Made by a program: the position numbers and the translations under genes. Below, one piece after another: positions 1 to 4,856 of a stretch of 5,659 nt of DNA; within the stretch, counting starts at the first letter, position 1, and the number at the start of each line of letters is the position of its first letter. The DNA lies in assembly GCA_017529085.1 (NCBI GenBank), contig JAFXOC010000355.1, positions 1-5,659 of the forward strand. The letters are read 5' to 3'. The notes beneath the pieces were generated by a model. It ran no database searches. It was not told the origin of the DNA and was given only the letters and a program-made list of their open reading frames with translations. The stretch is from Selenomonadaceae bacterium. GTDB lineage: Bacteria; Bacillota; Negativicutes; Selenomonadales; Selenomonadaceae.

Positions 1-2
1 AG

Positions 3-140
3 GCCATGGTACTCCTTACGAAGCAGCAGGCTGCTTTTGCAGGTCTTGATTTTGAGGCTTTGCGCCTTTTTTCTTCTGAGATATACAGTTTTCAAGGATC
101 TCCGCCGGTTATAGGTGTGGAAAGTTTGAGTCCATATTAA
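3..140 (+). CDS. C-terminal tail of an unidentified protein (partial, cut by left edge)
   Basis: An open frame runs in from the left edge and ends at TAA (138-140), giving about 45 residues that begin AMVLLTKQQAAF and end GVESLSPY. The residue mix looks like ordinary soluble protein. A good plus-strand terminator follows 55 bp after the stop, which supports transcription in this direction. I do not recognise the family, and no motif is visible in so short a piece. Caveat: the opposite strand has an AAGGAG sequence four bases before an ATG at 7-5, so a minus-strand gene starting there and leaving the window is an alternative. I prefer the plus-strand reading because of the terminator, with moderate confidence only. 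Confidence 0.45.
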   Translation, partial: AMVLLTKQQAAFAGLDFEALRLFSSEIYSFQGSPPVIGVESLSPY

Positions 141-194
141 AATTGGTATAACGCAAAAGCCATAAGCCCTTGATGCTAACAAACATATTTCTCT

Positions 195-233
195 CTGCAC
201 GTCAAGCAATCCTTGAACGTGCAGATTTTTTAT
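195..233 (+). terminator. Rho-independent terminator of the left plus-strand gene
   Basis: CTGCACGTCAAG (195-206) pairs with CTTGAACGTGCAG (212-224), with one bulged A and a five-base loop. A run of six T follows (226-231). The T run lies on the plus-strand 3' side, so it terminates rightward transcription, consistent with a gene ending at 140. Confidence 0.8.
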
Positions 234-315
234 TCCGGAAGCTGTCTTTACGAAGTTGGTGGATGATGCAGTTCTGTATTTCTGTTTTGGGAAATACTGC
301 TTCTATGGTGTTGCG

Positions 316-360
316 AAAAAAAACTCCCAAGTGATGTTCTCATTTTACATCACTTGGGAG
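316..360 (-). terminator. Rho-independent terminator downstream of the amidinotransferase gene
   Basis: A perfect 14-bp stem (CTCCCAAGTGATGT at 324-337 with its complement at 347-360) and a nine-base loop are followed, reading the minus strand, by eight T (complement of 323-316). It ends leftward transcription 139 bp after the amidinotransferase stop. Together with the terminator at 195-233 it separates two convergent units. The rest of 141-498 shows no gene I can support. The plus-strand frame open from 256 to 726 runs through this terminator and then antiparallel to the amidinotransferase, so it is a shadow. Confidence 0.88.
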
Positions 361-498
361 GTTGACACAAAATCCGGGATAGCCCCACAGCCTGAAACAA
401 AAAGATTTTTGTTACCTTGGATAGTACAATTTATATCTTATTTTGATGAAAATGATCGGATTCTATATCAACAAAAGCGAACTCCGCATATTTGCCCG

Positions 499-1536
499 TT
501 ATTTTCTGAGGAGCGGCTGTGTGCTGCAACGGAAAGCTCCCCCCGCGAATCTCGACAATTTATAATCTATATATTCGACTTTTATACCGCGTTTCTCCAA
601 TTCCTTGCCTACGGTATCTTTGAACGCAATATCCGTTATATAGGTGTGATCGTCAATGGGCAGTCCGTTGGTTGCCAACGCTTGCGCTTCGTCTTTGCTG
701 ACGGTGATTTTGTCCCACGATTTTAACTCCGTCGGCAAACCTTCGGGCATAGCCTCTTCGCATACAATCATTAAACCGTCTCTCGGAAAACTCAGTATGC
801 AATCAAGATGCAAAATATCCTTATCCATCTTGACTTCGACAACGTTATAACCGAAATGTTTCAAATAGTTTCTGAGCCATACGACACCTGCATGGTTGGT
901 AGCTCGTCCCGAATTTCCCACAAAAACGGTTTTCTTGTAAACCAACACGTCGCCGCCCTCAAGAAACGGCCCGACCGTTGAATCATTGCCTTCCGAGATA
1001 TCCGCTTGCGGTATTGACACATAATAGCAACCGCTTTTTTCTGCTTCTTTTTGTAAAATGGGTCTAATCGGAAGAACTTCCAGTCTGCGATAGAGCGAGA
1101 AAAGTGAACATTCGATAATATGATTACCGATCGTTATGAACGGATCTCTTGCAAAAAAGTTGCAGACACCTGCGGCTTCTGTGTAACCGTTCTCAACATT
1201 TCCAAGCATTTTCTCGTAATCCGTGAGCAAACGCGGTCTTTGCACTTCGACGCCGTATTTTTCCAGCACTTCTTTCAGATTTTTCCGTTCGAGTGCCCAC
1301 GCCTTCATATTTTCATCCGTCACTTCCGGAACCTTAGCGTTAGCATCAACATATTTTAGAATGTTCTTTCCGAGCACAACCTCCGTCTGTGTCATCACTA
1401 CGCGTTTGAGGGGAGCAAATTCGCTTTCCACGAAAACCGTTTCCGCCGCAAAAGCGGTATTCATTCCTCCGGCTGTGCATAGCGCGACTGTTGCCAAAAG
1501 CGCGCACCCCATCATCGAAAACAACTTTTTTTTCAT
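499..1536 (-). CDS. Exported amidinotransferase / arginine-deiminase-superfamily enzyme
   Basis: A 345-aa protein of the amidinotransferase (guanidino-group modifying) fold, which includes arginine deiminase, agmatine deiminase, dimethylarginine dimethylaminohydrolase and glycine amidinotransferase. These act on the guanidine carbon through a covalent Cys intermediate. Visible family residues: FARDPF (128-133, guanidine-binding Asp131), LEGGD (192-196), HLD (243-245, catalytic His243) and GGAFRCST near the C-terminus, with the predicted nucleophile Cys337. Residues 1-30 form a signal peptide: MKKK, a hydrophobic core, then AFA before AE, so cleavage is expected after Ala30. Cys20 is not in a proper lipobox. 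Most characterised family members are cytoplasmic, so export is notable. The start is fixed by AAGGAGG (1550-1544) seven bases upstream of ATG. It has its own promoter and terminator. Family assignment is confident; the choice between deiminase, hydrolase and transferase is open. Confidence 0.88.
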   Translation of the reverse strand: MKKKLFSMMGCALLATVALCTAGGMNTAFAAETVFVESEFAPLKRVVMTQTEVVLGKNILKYVDANAKVPEVTDENMKAWALERKNLKEVLEKYGVEVQRPRLLTDYEKMLGNVENGYTEAAGVCNFFARDPFITIGNHIIECSLFSLYRRLEVLPIRPILQKEAEKSGCYYVSIPQADISEGNDSTVGPFLEGGDVLVYKKTVFVGNSGRATNHAGVVWLRNYLKHFGYNVVEVKMDKDILHLDCILSFPRDGLMIVCEEAMPEGLPTELKSWDKITVSKDEAQALATNGLPIDDHTYITDIAFKDTVGKELEKRGIKVEYIDYKLSRFAGGAFRCSTQPLLRK

Positions 1537-1668
1537 CTGTTTGCCTCCTTAAAGTGTAGTATACCTAAAAACCGGTCTTTTCCAGGCTGCCGACAAATTC
1601 AAAACAATGGATGAAAGTTCTTTTTCTCTGTGTTCCTGCAAGAGCCTAAACTATAACTTCCCTATTCA

Positions 1669-1697
1669 ATTATAGGGCGGAAATCATTTATTTGCAA
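1669..1697 (-). promoter_or_regulatory. Sigma70-type promoter for the amidinotransferase gene
   Basis: Reading the minus strand, TTGCAA (1697-1692) and a perfect TATAAT (1674-1669) are separated by exactly 17 bp, and an A/T-rich stretch lies upstream. Transcription would start near 1662, giving a leader of about 125 nt before the ATG at 1536. The promoter lies after the terminator of the preceding gene, which fits an independent unit. In the leader, AGGCT (complement of 1647-1643) could pair with AGCCT (complement of 1588-1584), but I recognise no known riboswitch. Confidence 0.72.
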
Positions 1698-1766
1698 AAA
1701 AAATTGCTTTTTCGACTCTCAAATAATTTGACGAAATCATTACATTTTCTCATAATTACCACTTTC

Positions 1767-1812
1767 AAAAAATTTGTGAACTACTCCCGCTTCTATAGGC
1801 GGGAGTAGTTCA
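1767..1812 (-). terminator. Rho-independent terminator after the frameshifted amidohydrolase gene
   Basis: A 14-bp stem (TGAACTACTCCCGC at 1777-1790 with its complement at 1799-1812) and an eight-base loop are followed on the minus strand by ACAAATTTTTT, the T run being the complement of 1772-1767. It lies 28 bp past the stop of the amidohydrolase gene and separates it from the downstream amidinotransferase promoter. Confidence 0.88.
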
Positions 1813-1846
1813 TTTTCACTTTAGGCAGTTCATTTTCACTTTAGAC
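1807..1846. repeat. Two tandem 20-bp copies spanning the amidohydrolase stop codon
   Basis: The unit AGTTCATTTTCACTTTAGRC occurs at 1807-1826 and again at 1827-1846, differing at one base (G or A). The right copy contains the TAA stop (1841-1843) and the last Val codon of the amidohydrolase; the left copy lies in the 3' untranslated region and runs into the terminator stem. It looks like a simple local duplication that duplicated the stop context. Confidence 0.85.
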
Positions 1847-3498
1847 AGAAAAAACTTTTTTGCCTTCAAAATAAGTCGCGATAGGCTTAGCCTCGTGAAT
1901 TTCAGTTTCCGGACAAGACAAAACATCTTTGTTGACGAGGAGGAAGTCGGCATATTTGCCGGTCTTGATACTGCCGCGTTCGTTTTCGATGAACATTTGC
2001 TTTGCGACGTTGATTGTCAGAGTCGTAATGGCTTGTTCGCGGGTGATTAATTCTTCCGGCCAACGAGGTTTTCCGTTTTCGAGGTGCCATTGACCCGTAA
2101 CGGCAACTTCAATAATGCCGAACGGATCGTCGGGGCTGCCGGTCAATGCGGGAAAGTCCGAGTGCGAGGTTACGTTAACGCCGTTGTCGAAGTATGACTT
2201 CATCGGGAAACCTTCTTCGCCCATGTTTCCGGGAAGACGTTCCATCAGAAAATCTCTCATATCGTCGCTGTTGTGGTGCCAAAGCATACCTTCAGTGACA
2301 TAAATGTTGTGATCTGCCATGCGCTTGTAGTCCGACGGCATGACGCCGTACACGTGAACAAGCGTGTTGCGCATTTCGTCCTTGCCGCCGTTAACGTATG
2401 CGTTGACGACGCGATTGACCGCCTTATTGCCCATTGTGTGAATATGCATCGTCAAATTTTTTTCGTTAGATTTGCGCGTAATGTAGGTAACTTCGTCTTC
2501 CTCCCAGTTGGCGATTCCCTGATGTCCGTCATTATAAAGCGGTTCGATAAAGCCCGTACCCGTTTCAACCGTGCCGTCCATGAAAAGTTTTACCCAGTTT
2601 GTCTTTACATGCTTGGAAGCATATTTTTGAACCTCAAGCGATTTTTCCAAATTTTTATCAATGTCCATCCAGCTTTCAAGTTCATAACTCAAGCCGGCCA
2701 TAAAATGAAGGTCGCCCGCTTTGTCCATTTCATTCGCGGCTCTGTAATAACTTTCATTGTAGAAATAGTTGCTCCAACCGTCCATATACATTGTGTAGCC
2801 TTCCGACAGCAAAAGTTTTTGGATATCCTGCAAAGTTTCTTTTGCCAAGTCAACGGAAAAAATCTTGTCATTGTCCAAGAAAGACCGCGTGTAAGTTCCT
2901 GCCTGTTCCTTGAGAAAACCTGTCGGAGTGCCGTCTTCGCCGAAAACAATTTCGCCGCCGCGAATTTTATTTTTGAGTACGGTGCCGTCCGCCGTCATGA
3001 TACCCGCATTGACAAGTGCGATTGTATTCACGAGAGATTTGTGACCTTCCTCGTCGGCAATGTACATGGGAATATCGCTGCAAATGGCGTCCAACTGTTG
3101 ACGAGTAGGCATATTGTTTTCAAAAATCAAAAATTTCCAGCCGTAACCGAAGATAGCCGTCGCGCCGGTTTCTCTTGCCTTTTTAACCGCCGCCGGAATG
3201 ACTTCCGCCAAAAATTTTTCCGGAGTGGTTTCTCTGTCCATTGTCGTGCCGAATTTCGGAATACCGAGAGCATTAGAATAATGTGCGTGCCCGTGCCGCA
3301 AGAGGGCATGACAAGACCTTTGCCGGTGTAGTCAATAATTTCGGTCTTTCCTGCGTCAATAAAATTTTCAACGCCCTTTTTGTCGCCGACATAAACAAAT
3401 TTGCCATCCTTCACTGCAAAAGCCTCGACGATCTGATTGCCTTCGGAAGTGAAGATTTTACCGTAAACAACCATCTCTGCTGCATTGGTTTTCATCAT
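1841..3498 (-). pseudogene. YtcJ-like amidohydrolase (Amidohydro_3), broken by a 1-base frameshift
   Basis: Two overlapping frames make one protein. The first starts at ATG 3498 (MMKTNAAEMV) and reads the usual N-terminal small beta domain up to GLVMPSCGTG; the second continues HAHYSNALG and runs to TAA at 1841. Adding one G to the GGG read from 3292-3290 gives MPSCGTGHAHYS and an unbroken 552-aa enzyme, the usual length for this family. Motifs in corrected numbering: HAH (71-73), VKLFMDG (Lys304), HIH (352-354), LVH (His382), SHSDFP (Asp448) and C-terminal ITREQA and GSIKTGKYADF. These are the expected metal and catalytic positions of a cytoplasmic metal-dependent amidohydrolase acting on an amide, carbamate or cyclic C-N bond; the substrate is unknown. 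It has no signal peptide. AGGAGG precedes an ATG-ATG start, and the second ATG has the better spacing (7 rather than 4). No second lesion is visible, so sequencing error or a very recent mutation are both possible. It is a paralogue of the gene at 4855-5659. Confidence 0.82.
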
Positions 3499-3517
3499 AG
3501 TCCCTCCTAAACTTTTT
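3489..3517 (-). repeat. Duplicated translation leader, copy 1 (RBS plus start codons)
   Basis: These 29 bases are identical to 4736-4764. On the minus strand they carry AGGAGG, a GACT spacer, ATG-ATG and AAA, so both genes begin MMK. The identity breaks off just after the first Lys codon, and the proteins then differ completely. Common ancestry by duplication is more likely than convergence, because the non-functional bases match as well. Confidence 0.85.
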
Positions 3518-3611
3518 AAGGGAATCTCTAAAAACGATTTTTTGTTATCTCCCCGCCGCGAAGCGGCAGGGAGATAACGGAACGTAATTGTAATTTTAGG
3601 GAGTTTTTTAG
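3518..3611. repeat. Palindromic MITE-like element, copy A
   Basis: The centre (3544-3578) is a 35-base hairpin: a 16-bp stem with one C-A mismatch around a GAA loop set in GCGAAGC. Core 3544-3611 matches copy B (4779-4846) at 64 of 68 positions. The left end carries AAGGGAATCTCTAAAAA (3518-3534), the inverted complement (one mismatch in 17) of the right end of copy B, so together the copies outline an element of roughly 110 bp with terminal inverted repeats. Here the right end is lost: after TTTTTTAG the sequence changes to unrelated DNA. No coding capacity. The ends resemble those of IS5-type elements in general style, from memory only. Confidence 0.75.
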
Positions 3612-3614
3612 CAA
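3587..3614 (-). promoter_or_regulatory. Possible weak promoter at the edge of repeat copy A
   Basis: On the minus strand TTGCTA (3614-3609) and TACAAT (3592-3587) are 16 bp apart. A transcript from here would start just before the big hairpin and lead into the frameshifted amidohydrolase. The -10 half lies inside the repeat core and is also present in copy B, but copy B lacks a matching -35. AT-rich sequence gives such matches easily. Confidence 0.25.
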
Positions 3615-3630
3615 CGTCATTAACTTAAGC

Positions 3631-3686
3631 TTTCCCCTTGAGGGGAAGGGGGACCGCATTAGCGGTGGATGAGGTGTCAAACCTCC
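3631..3686. repeat. REP-like intergenic repeat with three small hairpins
   Basis: Three adjacent hairpins are visible: TTCCCCT-TG-AGGGGAA (3632-3647), ACCGC-ATTA-GCGGT (3653-3666) and GAGGT-GTCAA-ACCTC (3671-3685). The wording, a CCCCTTGAGGGGAAGG core followed by GTGGATGAGGTG, is that of a dispersed palindromic repeat seen between genes in many bacterial genomes; this is from memory, not a search. It is distinct from the GCGAAGC element next to it. A 62-codon frame on the minus strand (3716-3528) runs through both repeats and is not a gene. Confidence 0.65.
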
Positions 3687-3728
3687 TTGAAAATTTATTT
3701 GAAATAAAGCTGGCAATAAGCTAAAACA

Positions 3729-4745
3729 TTATTTACTTAAAATATATTTTTCAGCATTTAAGTGAAATACCTTTTCTTTTTCTTCTTCGGTTAATTCTAA
3801 AGAATCCATAAATTTCATCATATCAGACAAGCTTTCATACGGATAATCAGAACCAAAAATAATGCTGTCTATACCAAGCGCCTTCTTCGTACATTCGAAA
3901 GCAGGTTTAGACATATTGCCGCTTGTTGTTACAACAACATTTTTATTTTTAAAGTAATAAGAAACAGTATGTTTCATTTTTACTTCGTCATCCCGAATCC
4001 ATTTAAAACGATTATCAACTCTATCCAATATAAATGGGAAAAATTCGCCCAAATGACCAAGAATCATTCTTAAGTTGGGGAATTTATCAAATGTCCCGTT
4101 TAATATGATTCTTAATGATGTTTTCATAGCATCTAAGCCAAAACCAAGTCCAGGGGAAGAATATACGTAACCCATGTCTTTCATATCTTTATCATCAGAT
4201 ACTTGTGGATGAACATAAAACGCGCATCCCAATTCTTCAGCTTTGGCAAGCAAAGGAAGATATTTTTCTTCATATAAATGTTCATTCTTATAATTAGAAT
4301 GTGTGTGCCAATATTTAAAACCAAGCTCTTTTACACAGCGTTCAAGTTCTTTTATGGCCGCATCAACATAAGGTGTTGGTAAAACGGCAGCGCCAAGGAA
4401 ACGCTCTGGATATTTGTTTATAATTTCAGCAACAGCATCATTAGATTTCTGGGCAAAATATATTGCCTCTTTTTCCGGTAATTCTTCCAGTGCAGGGGAA
4501 GAGGCCATAACGCCTACATCAATGCCGTTTTTATCCATGACGGCAATTCTTTCTGCTCCAAAATTCATAAGCTCATCAATAACCGGGTATTCGTTCGTTA
4601 CCCCGCCAAGATGAGCAAAAAGTTTATCTCTCACTTCCAAGGTTTTGGTTTCCGGATAATATCTCACTGAATTATTACGTGTGGAAAGATATTCCATCAA
4701 TTCAGGTAAGAAATAGTGAAATTCGCAGTCAATTATTTTCATCAT
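3729..4745 (-). CDS. ACMSD / gamma-resorcylate decarboxylase-type amidohydrolase (Amidohydro_2)
   Basis: A complete 338-aa TIM-barrel metal enzyme. Visible ligand positions are CEFH near the N-terminus (Glu8-x-His10), YVHP (His179), GHLGE (His231) and FGSDYP (Asp300). The ExH form of the first motif, rather than HxH, is that of gamma-resorcylate and related non-oxidative decarboxylases within the amidohydrolase superfamily; ACMSD itself has HxH. Either C-C decarboxylation or hydrolysis is possible, and the substrate cannot be read from the sequence. It has no signal peptide or membrane segment, so it is cytoplasmic. The start is ATG-ATG behind AGGAGG (4755-4750), spaced 4 and 7 bases, so the second ATG may be the real one. 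The gene is AT-richer than both neighbours: three sampled 60-base lines gave 66 G+C of 180, against 93 of 180 in three lines of the next gene. It is flanked by direct repeat copies, suggesting acquisition as a cassette. Confidence 0.85.
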   Translation of the reverse strand: MMKIIDCEFHYFLPELMEYLSTRNNSVRYYPETKTLEVRDKLFAHLGGVTNEYPVIDELMNFGAERIAVMDKNGIDVGVMASSPALEELPEKEAIYFAQKSNDAVAEIINKYPERFLGAAVLPTPYVDAAIKELERCVKELGFKYWHTHSNYKNEHLYEEKYLPLLAKAEELGCAFYVHPQVSDDKDMKDMGYVYSSPGLGFGLDAMKTSLRIILNGTFDKFPNLRMILGHLGEFFPFILDRVDNRFKWIRDDEVKMKHTVSYYFKNKNVVVTTSGNMSKPAFECTKKALGIDSIIFGSDYPYESLSDMMKFMDSLELTEEEKEKVFHLNAEKYILSK

Positions 4746-4764
4746 AGTCCCTCCTAAACTTTTT
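4736..4764 (-). repeat. Duplicated translation leader, copy 2 (RBS plus start codons)
   Basis: Identical over 29 bases to 3489-3517. It provides the AGGAGG ribosome binding site and MMK start of the ACMSD-type gene. Past it, copy 2 continues TTAAAACCATG and joins repeat copy B directly, where copy 1 instead meets the terminal inverted repeat of copy A. Confidence 0.85.
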
Positions 4765-4778
4765 TAAAACCATGTTCC

Positions 4779-4856
4779 GTTATCTCCCTGCCGCGAAGCG
4801 GCAGGGAGATAACAAAACGTAATTGTAATTTTAGGGAATTTTTTAGAGGTTCCCTT
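4779..4856. repeat. Palindromic MITE-like element, copy B
   Basis: The hairpin at 4779-4813 is perfect: a 16-bp stem and GAA loop, with GCGAAGC at the tip, a sequence known for making unusually stable DNA mini-hairpins. The core matches copy A at 64 of 68 positions. The right end TTTTTAGAGGTTCCCTT (4840-4856) is one terminal inverted repeat, and it overlaps the TAA stop (4857-4855) of the upstream amidohydrolase. The left end is missing or decayed. No T run follows the hairpin on either strand, so it is not a standard terminator, though it could act on RNA stability or polarity. Confidence 0.78.

Noticed and set aside
362..367. TTGACA on the plus strand as a -35 box
   Set aside because: No acceptable -10 hexamer lies 16-18 bp downstream and no plus-strand gene follows.
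256..726. Plus-strand open frame of 156 codons
   Set aside because: It crosses the minus-strand terminator at 316-360 and then lies antisense to the catalytic end of the amidinotransferase. It has no good ribosome binding site and no protein-like motifs.
1556..1565. TATACT-like -10 close to the amidinotransferase ribosome binding site
   Set aside because: The start point would fall in or next to the Shine-Dalgarno sequence and there is no good -35. The TTGCAA-17-TATAAT pair upstream is much better.
3299..3301. TTG at 3301 as an independent start for a 486-aa amidohydrolase
   Set aside because: No ribosome binding site precedes it, and it would remove the N-terminal beta domain, which is present intact in the adjoining frame. 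A frameshift explains the data better.
2273..3331. Plus-strand open frame of 352 codons
   Set aside because: It is fully antisense to the amidohydrolase, whose frames carry all the family motifs. Its length reflects codon bias of the real gene on the other strand.
3544..3578. Big hairpins at 3544-3578 and 4779-4813 as Rho-independent terminators
   Set aside because: Neither is followed at once by a T run on either strand, and both occur inside a repeated element with inverted ends. An effect on RNA stability remains possible.
3528..3716. Minus-strand 62-codon frame in the gap between two amidohydrolases
   Set aside because: It runs through two repeat families. Its Pro- and Arg-rich product is what such hairpin repeats give when translated, and it has no ribosome binding site of its own.
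3544..4813. Two hairpin repeats as a CRISPR array or toxin-antitoxin RNA repeat
   Set aside because: There are only two copies, 1235 bp apart, with a whole gene between them. No spacers, cas genes or toxin gene are present.
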